Shown here: positions 53,230-62,290 of the stretch, piece by piece
Layout: each line of letters starts with the position of its first letter
Position numbering within the stretch: position 1 is the stretch's first letter
Source of the DNA: Ovoidimarina sp963698645
GTDB taxonomy: Bacteria > Pseudomonadota > Alphaproteobacteria > Rhodobacterales > Rhodobacteraceae
Direction: 5' to 3'
DNA length: 64,000 nucleotides
Assembly (NCBI GenBank): GCA_963698645.1
Contig: CAVORP010000007.1
Location: 248,001 to 312,000 of the forward strand
The notes under the pieces: generated by a model
What the model was told of the DNA's origin: nothing
The model's input: the letters and a program-made list of their open reading frames with translations, nothing else
Databases searched by the model: none
Program-made: the position numbers and the translations under genes

Positions 53230-53805
53230 GTGACACCGATTTCGGAAATTATCGACCTTGCGATGCGCTTCGGCATCAACAGCCTTGCCCTCTCGATCCT
53301 GATATTCGGCCTCTACTACCGCCGCCACGGCGACAGGGTCCTCGTCACCACGGCGGCCATGTTCAACATCTTCGCGTTCGCCGTTCTGGGCCAGCTCGCC
53401 AGCATCGAATTCAGCCTTGCCGCGGGCTTCGGCCTGTTCGCGATCCTTGCCCTGTTCAACCTCCGCTCTGAACCGATCGGTAATATCGAGATCGCGTATT
53501 TCTTCGGCTCGGTCGCCATCGCGGTGATCTGCTCGGTCGGCGGCACCCCGATCCTCAACATCGTCGTCGTCACCGGGATCGTCCTGATCGGCGTCTACAT
53601 CGTCGATCACCCCGCCCTGATGCACGGCTCCCGCGCGATGAAGGTCACGCTGGACCGGATCGACCCGAACATCGTCTCCGATCCCGCCGCCATGCTGGGC
53701 ACGCTCAGCGCGCGGCTCGGCGTGACGGTCACCGGGTTCGAGATCATCAACCTGAACTACGTGAACGAGATGGCGACCGTCAGCCTCACCTACAGGGAGG
53801 CCTGA
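53230..53805 (+). CDS. DUF4956 membrane protein
   Basis: A 191-residue protein with three or four hydrophobic segments in the first 120 residues and a soluble C-terminal domain, matching DUF4956 (LALFNLRSEPIGNIEIAYFFGS is the signature region). It starts at GTG 53230 with GGAG upstream. DUF4956 genes regularly precede VTC-domain genes, as here, with 5 bp between. A role in polyphosphate or cell-surface polymer synthesis at the membrane has been suggested for such pairs; no direct function is known to me. Confidence 0.82.
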   Translation: MTPISEIIDLAMRFGINSLALSILIFGLYYRRHGDRVLVTTAAMFNIFAFAVLGQLASIEFSLAAGFGLFAILALFNLRSEPIGNIEIAYFFGSVAIAVICSVGGTPILNIVVVTGIVLIGVYIVDHPALMHGSRAMKVTLDRIDPNIVSDPAAMLGTLSARLGVTVTGFEIINLNYVNEMATVSLTYREA

Positions 53806-53810
53806 ACCCG

Positions 53811-54662
53811 ATGCGCGACACGCTCACCCCGCATTTCCTTCCGGTCTCACTGGCCGACCTGAACACCAAGGCCGAGATGCTGACCCGGCTCGACAACAAA
53901 TACGTGGTCCCCGTCGATGTCCTTGAAACCCTCGTCCCGGCGCTGGCGGCGCATTTCGACATCCTTGAAATCGACGGCAAGCGCCGCTTCGGATACCAGA
54001 CCTGCTATTTCGACAGCCCTTGCTACAGCAGCTTCCACCACCATGTTCAGGGCCGCCGCCGCCGGTCCAAGGTACGCACCCGGCACTATCTCGACGCCGG
54101 GCTCTGCTTTGTCGAGGTAAAGCTCAAGACCACCCGCAAAGTCACCGTGAAAAAGCGGCTCTCCCACGATGCACGCGTCCTCGACAGGCTGCATGACGCG
54201 CCGCTCCGCTTCATCGAGGATTGCCATACCACCCAGTACGACCGCGCCTCCCCGGGCGAGTACCAGCCGGTGCTCTGCATGCAATACGACCGGATCACCC
54301 TTGTGGCCCGCGACGGCGGCGAACGCATGACCATCGATCACGGCCTGCGCTTCTGGGACGACAGGACCGAGGAACACGCCTCCCCCGACATGCTGATCGT
54401 GGAAACCAAATCCCGCTTCGGGCGCGGCATCGCCGACGGAATCCTGCGCGGTTCGGGCACGCACCCAATCGGCTCCTGCTCGAAATATTGCGTCGGTCTG
54501 GCGGCCATCGGCGCGGTGTCGCGGTTCAACAAGTTCATGCCGGCGTTCCGGCGCCTCCTGCCGCATCTGTCGGACGCGGCAGGCCGCCTGTCACAGCCCG
54601 CATTCTGCCCCATCCCGGCCGCCACAGTCCCGGCTGTCCCCGCCCTGCGCCAAGCGGTCTGA
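53811..54662 (+). CDS. VTC domain protein (polyphosphate polymerase-like)
   Basis: A 283-residue protein with the CYTH/VTC triphosphate-tunnel fold. Conserved basic and acidic residues of the tunnel are visible: LTRLDNKYVVP, VRTRHYLD, CFVEVKLKTTRKVTVKKRL, MQYDRITLVA and MLIVETKSRFGRG. In yeast Vtc4 this fold makes polyphosphate from ATP; the bacterial homologues are mostly untested. It is coupled to the DUF4956 membrane gene 5 bp upstream. Confidence 0.85.
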   Translation: MRDTLTPHFLPVSLADLNTKAEMLTRLDNKYVVPVDVLETLVPALAAHFDILEIDGKRRFGYQTCYFDSPCYSSFHHHVQGRRRRSKVRTRHYLDAGLCFVEVKLKTTRKVTVKKRLSHDARVLDRLHDAPLRFIEDCHTTQYDRASPGEYQPVLCMQYDRITLVARDGGERMTIDHGLRFWDDRTEEHASPDMLIVETKSRFGRGIADGILRGSGTHPIGSCSKYCVGLAAIGAVSRFNKFMPAFRRLLPHLSDAAGRLSQPAFCPIPAATVPAVPALRQAV

Positions 54663-54680
54663 GCCACCGGTCCGGCCCCC

Positions 54681-54752
54681 GGCGACAGCCTCCCCCTCTG
54701 TCGCCGCCGGGCTTGACCCTCGGGTCGGCCTCCCCCATGAGAGGCCGACCCG
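54681..54752 (+). terminator. Two consecutive hairpins between the VTC gene and pyrF
   Basis: GGCGACAG/CTGTCGCC (54681-54688 and 54698-54705) and CGGGTCGGCCTC/GAGGCCGACCCG (54721-54732 and 54741-54752) form two strong stems. The second ends 17 bp before the pyrF start and is followed by AAAAGGAAGGA, which carries the SD. They may terminate the VTC transcript or act as a leader structure of pyrF. Confidence 0.6.
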
Positions 54753-54769
54753 AAAAGGAAGGAACGCCC

Positions 54770-55465
54770 ATGTCCGATGATCGCCTGATCGTGGCCCTCG
54801 ATGTGCCGAACGCCGTCGAAGGGCTGGAACTGGCCAAACGGATCGGCGATGCGGTCTCGTTCTACAAGATCGGGCTGGGCATGCTGACCGGCGGCGGGCT
54901 TGCCCTTGCCAACGAGCTGAAGCTCGAACACGGCAAGCGCATCTTCCTCGACATGAAACTCTTCGACATCAGCGCCACCGTCGAAGCGGCGGTGCGCGGA
55001 CTGGCCCGGTTCGATCTCGATTTCCTCACTGTCCACGGCGACCCCCAGGTGGTGCGCGCCGCGAAAGAGGGCGCTTCGGGCAGCGACCTGAAAATCCTCG
55101 CCGTGACGGTCCTGACATCGAACGACCGCGCCGATCTCGACGCCAACATGATCGTACCCGGCGACATGTCCGAGATCGTGGCGACCCGCGCCGCCCGTGC
55201 GTTCGAGGCAGGCGCCGACGGCGTCATCGCCTCACCGCACGAAGCCGCGCTGATCCGCGCCCTGCCCGAGGCTGCGGACCGTCTGATCGTGACCCCCGGC
55301 GTTCGCCCCGCAGGGTCCGACAAGGGCGACCAGAAACGCGTGATGACCCCGGGAGAGGCCATCGCCAAAGGCGCCGATCACGTGGTGGTGGGCCGCCCGG
55401 TCCATCGCGCCTCCGATCCGGCGGCGGCGGCCCGGGCCATTCAGGATGAAATCGCGCGGGCCTGA
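54770..55465 (+). CDS. pyrF: Orotidine 5'-phosphate decarboxylase
   Basis: A 231-residue enzyme of the last step of UMP synthesis (OMP to UMP and CO2). The catalytic motif FLDMKLFDIS (Asp/Lys/Asp) is at about residue 60, the N-terminus MSDDRLIVALDVP binds the base and phosphate, and VTPGVRPAGSDKGDQKRVMTP is the C-terminal phosphate-binding loop. AAGGAAGGA gives a strong SD. The downstream NfeD gene is convergent. Confidence 0.96.
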   Translation: MSDDRLIVALDVPNAVEGLELAKRIGDAVSFYKIGLGMLTGGGLALANELKLEHGKRIFLDMKLFDISATVEAAVRGLARFDLDFLTVHGDPQVVRAAKEGASGSDLKILAVTVLTSNDRADLDANMIVPGDMSEIVATRAARAFEAGADGVIASPHEAALIRALPEAADRLIVTPGVRPAGSDKGDQKRVMTPGEAIAKGADHVVVGRPVHRASDPAAAARAIQDEIARA

Positions 55466-55496
55466 GCAGGGCGGGACATTCCCCCCGCCGCGGACC

Positions 55497-55781
55497 CTAA
55501 TCCTCGTTGATATCGCGGTCCCAGATCTTCACCTGCCCCTTGCGCACGCCCAGAACCGCGCGCAACGCCAGCCATGCGGCCAGCGACAGGACCGCAAAGA
55601 CCAGAAGCGTCACCGGGAAAGACCCGGCCAGCCACGCGCCCAACGGCCCGCCGATGCCCAGCACAAGACCGGTCCCCGCCGCGCCCAGCGCGAATCCCAG
55701 AAAGAGATAGGAGGGCACCATGACCTCGAGAAAGGCCAGCGCAAGTGCTGCCACGAACCAGATCCACCAGATCGCCCACAT
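55497..55781 (-). CDS. NfeD-like membrane protein
   Basis: A 94-residue protein with two to three membrane helices and a short C-terminal domain, matching small NfeD proteins. These pair with stomatin/SPFH proteins in membrane microdomains. Its ATG overlaps the stop of the SPFH gene by one base, confirming the pair. Confidence 0.82.
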   Translation of the reverse strand: MWAIWWIWFVAALALAFLEVMVPSYLFLGFALGAAGTGLVLGIGGPLGAWLAGSFPVTLLVFAVLSLAAWLALRAVLGVRKGQVKIWDRDINED

Positions 55782-56674
55782 CAGCCCCGCCCCCGCAGCA
55801 TCTTGAACGCATCGCCAAAGGCCTCGATCGCCTGCGCGGGCACGACGATGGTCTGCTGACCCTGCCCCTGCCCCAGCTTGCCGAAGGCTTCGACCTGTTT
55901 CAGGGCAACCTGATACTGCGCCGCTTCAAGCCCGTTATCCTGAATGGCCGAGGCGACGACCTGGGTCGCATAGGCTTCTGCATCGGCCTGCACGCGCCGC
56001 GCCTTGGCGGCCTGCTCGGCGGCATAAAGCTCTGCATCGGCGTTCAGCTCGACGGCGCGTTTCGCGCCTTCGGCCCGTGTCACCGCCGCCCGGCGTTCGC
56101 GCTCTGCATTCAACTGCTGCAACATCGCGTCCCGTGTGGCCTGGTCCAGGTTCACATCCAGAAGCTCGGCCCGGGTCACTTCGATGCCCCATTCGTCCAC
56201 CGCATCCTCGACCAGCGACTTGATCTGCACGATCAGCTGCGCGCGGTTCGATTGCACCTCGTCCAGCTCCATCTTACCGATCTCGGCGCGGACGATCCCG
56301 GCCACCGTGGTGGCGATGGCGGCATCCACATCGCGGATCCGGTAGACGGTCCGCTCCGGTTCGACGATCCGGTAGAACACGCTGGTTTCGACCTGCACCA
56401 GAACGTTGTCCGAAGTGATCGCATCCTGACTGGCATTGGGCAGCTGACGCTCGAGAATCGAGATTTCATGCGCCACCTTGTCCAGAAACGGGACGATGAA
56501 GTTGATCCCCGGTCCAAGAACGGACCGCAGGCGACCAAACCGCTCGACGACATGCTTCTCGGATTGCGAGACAATCCGCACGCCCTTGTAGATACACAGA
56601 ATGATGAAGGCCGCCAGAAGCAGGATGACAAGACCACCACCGCCAATCTGGGACAGAATATCCTCAATAGTCAT
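55781..56674 (-). CDS. SPFH/stomatin family membrane protein (QmcA-like)
   Basis: A 297-residue protein with one N-terminal membrane helix (GGGLVILLLAAFIILCIYKG) and an SPFH domain (about 30-190; VERFGRLRSVLGPGINFIVPFLDKV). A coiled-coil tail rich in Ala and Glu follows (ERRAAVTRAEGAKRAVELNA). Such proteins oligomerise into membrane scaffolds and may regulate FtsH-type proteases. The ATG at 56674 starts the family N-terminus MTIEDILSQIG. It is coupled to the NfeD gene. Confidence 0.9.
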   Translation of the reverse strand: MTIEDILSQIGGGGLVILLLAAFIILCIYKGVRIVSQSEKHVVERFGRLRSVLGPGINFIVPFLDKVAHEISILERQLPNASQDAITSDNVLVQVETSVFYRIVEPERTVYRIRDVDAAIATTVAGIVRAEIGKMELDEVQSNRAQLIVQIKSLVEDAVDEWGIEVTRAELLDVNLDQATRDAMLQQLNAERERRAAVTRAEGAKRAVELNADAELYAAEQAAKARRVQADAEAYATQVVASAIQDNGLEAAQYQVALKQVEAFGKLGQGQGQQTIVVPAQAIEAFGDAFKMLRGRG

Positions 56675-56780
56675 ATCGTCCTCGCACTCGTCGGCCCCCA
56701 TGGGGTATATGAGGACAAACCCCCTGTTTCGGAAGTGTTTCCGGAACGGAAGCCAGCCATGCTAGCGATCCTGCAACACC

Positions 56781-58033
56781 ATGCCCGCGCTCTGCCGCTC
56801 CTGCCTGACCCAGTTCGATACCGGCGCGCGCTGCCCCGCCTGCCGCAGCCCGCGCGTGATTTCGCATCCCGAGCTTTTCGATCTCACGATCGCGCATATG
56901 GATTGCGATGCCTTCTATGCCTCGGTGGAAAAGCGCGACAATCCCGAGTTGCGCGACAAGCCGGTGATCATCGGCGGCGGGCGGCGCGGGGTGGTCTCGA
57001 CCGCCTGCTACATCGCGCGGATCAAGGGCGTACGCTCGGCCATGCCGATGTTCCAGGCGATGAAACTCTGCCCCGAGGCGGTGGTCATCCGCGGCCGGAT
57101 GGAAACCTATGTGCAGGTCTCGCGCCAGGTTCGCGCGATGATGCAGGATCTGACCCCCGCGATCGAACCCCTCTCACTCGACGAGGCATTTCTCGATCTT
57201 GGCGGCACCGGCCGGCTGCATCACGCGCCCCCAGCCGTGATGCTCGCCCGGCTGACCAAGCGGATGGAGGACGAGTTGGGCATCACCGGCTCCATCGGCC
57301 TGTCACATAACAAGTTTCTGGCGAAAGTCGCCTCCGAACTCGACAAACCCCGGGGCTTCTCGGTTATCGGCCGGGCCGAGACCGCAGAGTTCCTCGGGGC
57401 AAACCCGTGCGCATGATCTGGGGCGTCGGACAGGCCGCGCAGGCGGCACTGGAAAAGGCCGGAATCCGCACCTTTTCCGACCTGCTGCGCTGGGAGAAAT
57501 CCGATCTGCATGCCCGGTTCGGCAGCATGGGCGACCGGCTCTGGCATCTCGCGCGGGGCGAAGACCGCCGCCCGGTCTCGGCCAATGCGCCGATGAAATC
57601 GGTCTCGAACGAGACCACCTTTCACGACGACACCGCCGACGCCGACATCCTCGACGGCCATATCTGGCGGCTGTCGGAAAAGGTGGCGGACCGGCTCAAG
57701 GCCCGCGATATCGCCGGGCGGGTGGTGACACTCAAGGTCAAGAAATCCGATCACGCGATCCTGACCCGGCGGATCAGCCTGTCCGACCCGACCCAGATCG
57801 CGGACCGCATCTACCGCACCGCGCGCGACCTCTACGACACGGTTGCCGACAAGGGGCCGTTCCGGCTTCTGGGCGTCGGGCTGTCGGAAATCGGTCCGGC
57901 GGAGAATGCCGATCTCTCGGGTGATCTTCTGGACCCGAACGCCGCCACCCGCGCCCGTGCCGAGCGCGCCGCCGACAGTATCCGCAAGAAATTCGGCCAT
58001 GACGCGATCATCAAGGGCCGGTCGCTGCGCTAG
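56781..58033 (+). pseudogene. dinB: DNA polymerase IV with N-terminal zinc finger, frameshifted once
   Basis: A Y-family translesion polymerase. An N-terminal four-cysteine finger (CRSC...CPAC) precedes the polymerase, as in many alphaproteobacterial DinB proteins. Catalytic acidic residues are visible in AHMDCDAFYASVE and SLDEAFLDL. The frame breaks after AEFLGA near 57400-57403. Restoring one base (GGGGCAAACCC to GGGGCCAAACCC) joins it to VRMIWGVGQAAQAAL and gives a 417-residue protein of the expected size. The little-finger region (GRVVTLKVKKSDHAILTRR) is intact. Confidence 0.88.
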
Positions 58034-58037
58034 GCGC

Positions 58038-58895
58038 CTACTCCGCCGCCAGCGGCAGGTCCATCGCGCCGATATCCACGATCTCCGCCATCACCGTGGT
58101 CAGCAGATCCCGCATCGCCCGGAAATTCGCGTTCGGCCGGATCATCCGCTCGTCCATGTAAAGCGTCCGGTCGATCTCGATCTGGATCACATGCTGATTC
58201 TGGCTGGGCCGCCCATAGCGCTGGGTCGAATAGGCCCCGGCAAAGGGCGCGTTGCGCACCACCACCAGACCCGCCGCGACGAATGCCGCCTCGATCCGGT
58301 CGACGATATCGCTGCGCGCCGCCGCGCCGAACCGGTCGCCCAGCACGATCTGCGGGCGTAACCCGTCGGGATGCACGACCAATTCCAGCGCCTCATGTGG
58401 CATCGAATGGCAATCGATCAGAATCGCCTCGCCGAAACTCGCCCGCGTCTCGGCCAGAAGCTCCGCCAGACGCTCGTGATAGGGCCGCCAGACATTGCGA
58501 ATCCGCGTCTCGACCTCGGAGTAGGGAAGTTTCCCGCGATAGATCGCCTGACCGTTCGCCACCACGCGCGGCACCACGCCCAGCCCCGAACTGACCCGCG
58601 GATTGTGGGAGTTCCGGCGCACACCCTCGATCAGCGCGGGGTCTAGCTCCTCGGCGCTGCGATTAAGGTCGAGATACGCGCGCGGCGCCTCGGCCACCAG
58701 AAGCGGCGCCCCAAGGGTCGGGGCGGCCTGAAACAGAAGGTCGACAAAGGCATCCTCGGAAGACCGAATCGCCCGCTCATCCAGAACGGTGTCGCGCAGG
58801 AACGCCTCGGAATAGACGCGACCGCTATGGGGTGACGCGAAAATCACACTTGTCGTGCGCAAATCGGGCATCGTCAGTGTATAGGCAGCCTGCAT
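58038..58895 (-). CDS. N-formylglutamate amidohydrolase family protein
   Basis: A 285-residue FGase-family protein. The motifs VIFASPHSGRVY, LLVAEAPRAYLDLNRS and ILIDCHSMPHEA carry the metal-binding His/Glu and catalytic residues. The family hydrolyses N-formylglutamate in histidine degradation, but members outside hut clusters, as here, are of uncertain substrate. It is convergent with dinB, with a 4-bp gap. Confidence 0.88.
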   Translation of the reverse strand: MQAAYTLTMPDLRTTSVIFASPHSGRVYSEAFLRDTVLDERAIRSSEDAFVDLLFQAAPTLGAPLLVAEAPRAYLDLNRSAEELDPALIEGVRRNSHNPRVSSGLGVVPRVVANGQAIYRGKLPYSEVETRIRNVWRPYHERLAELLAETRASFGEAILIDCHSMPHEALELVVHPDGLRPQIVLGDRFGAAARSDIVDRIEAAFVAAGLVVVRNAPFAGAYSTQRYGRPSQNQHVIQIEIDRTLYMDERMIRPNANFRAMRDLLTTVMAEIVDIGAMDLPLAAE

Positions 58896-59075
58896 TCCAA
58901 CCTCTTTATCCCTCGAGTTGAGTATAGGACGATTTCCTTCGCCGCCAAAAGCCCTTGAAAGCGGTGCTGCGACCTTTTATAGACCGCTCGACCGGCGCGG
59001 GGTGATCTCCGCGTCTTGTTCATTTGGGCATCTCTCTCGGGGGGCGTTCGGATGGGCGGGCCGGAAACGGCGGAC

Positions 59076-59150
59076 GGGCGATTAGCTCAGCGGTAGAGCA
59101 CTTCGTTGACATCGAAGGGGTCACTGGTTCGATCCCAGTATCGCCCACCA
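59076..59150 (+). tRNA. tRNA-Val (anticodon GAC)
   Basis: A 75-nt cloverleaf starting GGGCGATTAGCTCAGCGGTAG and ending CAGTATCGCCCACCA. The anticodon stem-loop CTTCGTTGACATCGAAG gives GAC, and CCA is encoded. It lies upstream of rpmJ. Confidence 0.95.
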
Positions 59151-59254
59151 TGACGTTACCCGCCGGGCTTGCCCGGCAAACGAGATACCCGCCGGCGCCG
59201 CCCGGCATATTGAAACCAGGCGCACCACAGCGCCGCGATATTGGGAGAAAGACC

Positions 59255-59380
59255 ATGAAGGTCAGGAACTCGCTCCGTTCGCTCAAAGCCCGGCATCGCG
59301 ACTGTCGCGTCGTGCGCCGCAAGGGCCGGGTCTATGTTATCAACAAGACCCAGCGCCGGTTCAAAGCCCGTCAGGGCTGA
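59255..59380 (+). CDS. rpmJ: 50S ribosomal protein L36, 41-residue type (C-minus)
   Basis: A 41-residue basic protein, MKVRNSLRSLKARHRDCRVV onward, matching the longer L36 form (ykgO type). This form lacks the full zinc-binding C-x2-C-x12-C-x4-H ribbon; here a single Cys remains. GGGAGAAAGACC provides the SD. A strong terminator follows. It sits alone behind tRNA-Val instead of in the spc operon, as is usual for this form. Confidence 0.95.
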   Translation: MKVRNSLRSLKARHRDCRVVRRKGRVYVINKTQRRFKARQG

Positions 59381-59401
59381 ACGGTACGGATTACGGAAAC
59401 G

Positions 59402-59425
59402 GGCCGCCCATCGGGCGGCCTTTTT
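59402..59425 (+). terminator. Rho-independent terminator of rpmJ
   Basis: GGCCGCCC-ATC-GGGCGGCC is followed directly by TTTTTC, a textbook intrinsic terminator 21 bp after the stop. Confidence 0.92.
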
Positions 59426-59669
59426 CTTTGGCGCGTCACAGAAACGGATCGTTCGGTTATGGCCTGGCGATCAGTTGAACCCGCCGGTCAAGGCAAACTC
59501 CCGCACAAACTCTCCCAATTGCGGACATCCGACCATTGGATGACGCTTTTGCGTAAGCAGAACAGAACGTTCGCATCCCGATACCCGCGTTGCGCGCCTT
59601 AACCACATCGATCCACCAATCGGCGACCTGCATTGTCGGAAAGCGCCATACGCGGGCCACCTCCGGTGC

Positions 59670-60101
59670 CTACTCCTGGATCGACTCCAGATAGAGAGCC
59701 AGAGACAAGATCCGCCCCCGAACTGCGATCTCTGAGGCATAGACCCCGATATCACCCGCGAGCGGGGCCTTGTAGACAGCGCCCCAGATCGGCATGCCGG
59801 CGCCCGTTCCATGCCCCCGAATACCTGATCGCCCATCGATGATCTGGATGACCTTCTGCATCGGGAATTCGCCATCATTCTCAGCGGACAGTCCCGTCAG
59901 AGGCTTGGGGATGTTTATCGAGAGCGCACTGGCAACCGGTCCAGCGCCCTTACCATCAACGCCATGACACGAAGCGCAGGAATTCATGAACTCTCTCTCA
60001 CCGGCTTCATCTGCCGAAGCCACCAGTCCTGACATGCAAGCCAACGCTACCCCCAGACCAAGGGCGCGCAGCAGGTTCGTTCCGTTTGGTCTACGACTCA
60101 T
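59670..60101 (-). CDS. Small exported cytochrome c
   Basis: A 143-residue class I cytochrome c with a signal peptide (LLRALGLGVALACMSGLVASA) and one heme site C42-A-S-C45-H46. The axial methionine is probably M103 in GTGAGMPIWG, giving a mature soluble periplasmic electron carrier. It resembles the small cytochromes found with sulfite, alcohol or other dehydrogenases. The ATG at 60101 has GGAGGAG upstream; 43 extra residues in frame are not needed. A perfect palindrome lies 66 bp upstream. Base composition is less GC-rich than in most of the window. Confidence 0.87.
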   Translation of the reverse strand: MSRRPNGTNLLRALGLGVALACMSGLVASADEAGEREFMNSCASCHGVDGKGAGPVASALSINIPKPLTGLSAENDGEFPMQKVIQIIDGRSGIRGHGTGAGMPIWGAVYKAPLAGDIGVYASEIAVRGRILSLALYLESIQE

Positions 60102-60424
60102 AACCATCTCCTCCATTCCAAGGGCTTCAGCTTGGCCGAAGAATTGGATGCGCATTTTGATATTTGTCATGCGTGCGCATGATCGCTTCTCACGCAACGC
60201 GATGCATTTTCGACCGGAATGAGGGTTCAAGTCCGCCGTGTGAGCTCGTCTTGGGCCACGTTAGGGCAACAGAAATCGAATTTGAATAGTTTCCAAGGCT
60301 GTGGTCGGCTTCGTCAGACGGAGTGGGATGACCACCTGTACGATTGCCGCTGTCGCGATGGGGAACAAGCGTCTAATGATTCAATCATCCAAAGTCGGAC
60401 CAGCATAAACAGGCGACGCACGGG
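60102..60424. other. Divergent regulatory region between the cytochrome and amidase genes
   Basis: A 323-bp gap without a gene, AT-richer than the surroundings. It holds the palindrome at 60167-60182 and the promoters of both divergent genes. No clear -35/-10 pair could be fixed. Confidence 0.5.
60167..60182. promoter_or_regulatory. Palindromic operator candidate upstream of the cytochrome c gene
   Basis: TCATGCG-TG-CGCATGA is a perfect 7-bp inverted repeat, 66 bp from the cytochrome start. No regulator is encoded beside it, so the binding protein is unknown. Confidence 0.5.
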
Positions 60425-61792
60425 ATGATTAAAGAAGATGCCTCGGGCCAGCTAGCTGCCGTCCGTTCAGGTGCAATAAGCTTAAGTGAACTCATGGAAG
60501 CAACGCTCGATCAAATCGAGTTGGTGAACCCAGAGGTTAACGCAATTGTGGCCCTCCGGGACAGAGAAACACTCCTCAAGGAAGCCGCACGCGCACCTGC
60601 CGGCCCCCTGCAAGGCTTGCCGATGGCAATTAAGGATCTTGCAGAAACGGCAGGCATCACCACAACGTTTGGCTCGCCAATTTTCAAGGATTTCGTGCCC
60701 GAGCAGGACTGCCCGATGGTTGCGCGTTTGCGCAAGGCCGGTGCCGTAATCATCGGAAAAACGAACGCGCCAGAATTTGGTCTCGGCTCACACAGCTACA
60801 ATCCCGTCTATGGCGTGACGAGAAACCCGTACGACACAAGCCGCTCAGCTGGTGGATCGAGTGGCGGCGCCGGCGCGGCCCTTGCCAGCCGGATGCTGGC
60901 GCTTGCAGATGGATCCGACATGATGGGTTCGCTCCGCAATCCGGCGGGCTGGAACAATGTCTTCGGGTTTCGACCGAGCTACGGACTGGTTGCTAACGGT
61001 GGTCCCGGCGACATGTTTCTGTCACAGCTCTCGACGGACGGTCCAATGGCACGTTCCATGCGTGATCTGGAATTGCTTCTCGGCGTCCTATCCGAACATG
61101 ACCCCCGTCATCCACATTCCAGCGGCCCCTATCGTCCGAGCACGTCAGCTGGGAAAATGAGGATCGGATGGCTCAGCGATTGGGGTGGGGCTTATGCGAT
61201 GGAGCCCGGTATTCTGGATTTATGTGAAAGCGCCGTCCAAGTGCTCGAAGAACTTGGTCACACGGTCCAGATCATGTCCCCGCCATTTTCGGCTGAAGCC
61301 CTATGGGAGTCTTGGACGCTTCTCCGAAGCTGGGCGATTTCCGCCGATCGTGCGCCGCTCCTGAAACATCCGCACGATATGCTCAAGCCCGAGCTGCATT
61401 GGGAGATCGAACGCGGCCTCGCAGCGAGTGCCGACGACATTCTAAAGGCCAGCGCGATCCGCTCTGACTGGTTCCGCTACACCGCGAACATGGAGGTCGA
61501 CATATTGGCACTCCCGTCCGCGCAAATGTTTCCATTCGATGCGGAACTGCACTGGCCTGACAAGATTGGCGAAGCGCCAATGGACACCTATCACAGGTGG
61601 ATGGAAGTCGTCATTCCAGCCTCACTTACGGGTCTTCCAGCGCTGAGTGTCCCTGCGGGTTTTGGACGCGAAGGCATGCCAATTGGTCTGCAGCTGATTG
61701 GGCATCGCGGGCAAGACGGCTCCGTACTTGCGCTAGGGCGTCAATACGAAGCCGCGACAGATTGGGTATCTCAAGAGCCTGTAGGTCTGTAG
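60425..61792 (+). CDS. Amidase signature family hydrolase
   Basis: A 455-residue enzyme of the amidase signature family with the Ser-cisSer-Lys triad: K70 in PMAIKDLAE, the bridging serine in SAGGSSGGAG (145-146) and the nucleophile S169 in GSDMMGSLRNP. It hydrolyses amides or peptides to acid and ammonia in the cytoplasm; GatA of the aminoacyl-tRNA pathway is related but normally sits with gatB/C, which are absent. The gene has lower GC and more A/T third positions than its neighbours, which suggests recent acquisition. Confidence 0.88.
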   Translation: MIKEDASGQLAAVRSGAISLSELMEATLDQIELVNPEVNAIVALRDRETLLKEAARAPAGPLQGLPMAIKDLAETAGITTTFGSPIFKDFVPEQDCPMVARLRKAGAVIIGKTNAPEFGLGSHSYNPVYGVTRNPYDTSRSAGGSSGGAGAALASRMLALADGSDMMGSLRNPAGWNNVFGFRPSYGLVANGGPGDMFLSQLSTDGPMARSMRDLELLLGVLSEHDPRHPHSSGPYRPSTSAGKMRIGWLSDWGGAYAMEPGILDLCESAVQVLEELGHTVQIMSPPFSAEALWESWTLLRSWAISADRAPLLKHPHDMLKPELHWEIERGLAASADDILKASAIRSDWFRYTANMEVDILALPSAQMFPFDAELHWPDKIGEAPMDTYHRWMEVVIPASLTGLPALSVPAGFGREGMPIGLQLIGHRGQDGSVLALGRQYEAATDWVSQEPVGL

Positions 61793-61937
61793 ACGGCAAG
61801 GACGCCCAGCGCGGTCAGGCAACGTGCGCTGCATTGCAGATTTGGCATTCTGGGACTCGAGGCGGTCTTTCGCTGCGCGGGAAACCAAAGACCCTATCGC
61901 GGGACAGGGCGGTCACTGAAGGGGCGCTCAAGCGCAA

Positions 61938-61955
61938 GCCGGGCGCACGCCCGGC
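61938..61955. terminator. Hairpin between the convergent amidase and coiled-coil genes
   Basis: GCCGGGCG-CA-CGCCCGGC is an 8-bp GC-rich stem between two converging genes and could stop transcription from both sides. No T-run is present. Confidence 0.45.
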
Positions 61956-61960
61956 CCCGA

Positions 61961-62290
61961 TCACCCGTCCTGATTGGCCCGCTCGATCACGTTGCGCATC
62001 TCTTCGGCCTCGCGCCGGGCCTGGCGCAGCCCGTCCATCGCCGCGCGCAACTCGGCCTCGGTCTGGGCCAGCTGGTTGGTCAGTTCCGCCTCTCGCTGCT
62101 GCATATAGGTCACCGCCTCCTCGCGGCTTTCCTCGGCCTCGTGCAATTCCCGCGCCATCCGGTCCAGGTCGTTGATATCGCCCGCATTCACCCGCGCCAG
62201 CTTGTGCAACAGCCAATAGGCGAACCAGCCCAGCATGAAGGCGATGAACAGGATGATGGCCGTGGCCACGATGAATTCGCTTCTATTCAA
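61961..62290 (-). CDS. Small membrane protein with a coiled-coil tail
   Basis: A 109-residue protein with one N-terminal membrane helix (FIVATAIILFIAFMLGWFAYWL) and a long helical, charged coiled coil to the end. It begins with TTG at 62290; AGGGGAGAG is placed as SD, so this rare start is credible. It overlaps the last bases of the OmpA-type gene, so the pair is translationally coupled. The function is unknown; a periplasm- or cytoplasm-facing scaffold beside an OmpA protein is plausible. Confidence 0.75.
   Translation of the reverse strand: MNRSEFIVATAIILFIAFMLGWFAYWLLHKLARVNAGDINDLDRMARELHEAEESREEAVTYMQQREAELTNQLAQTEAELRAAMDGLRQARREAEEMRNVIERANQDG

Noticed and set aside
59076..59150. tRNA-Val as an attachment site of an integrated element
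   Set aside because: I saw no integrase gene and no second copy of the tRNA 3' end within the window.
59457..59660. A 67-codon minus-strand frame after rpmJ
   Set aside because: No SD, no family resemblance and no conserved neighbour; possibly a remnant but not supportable.
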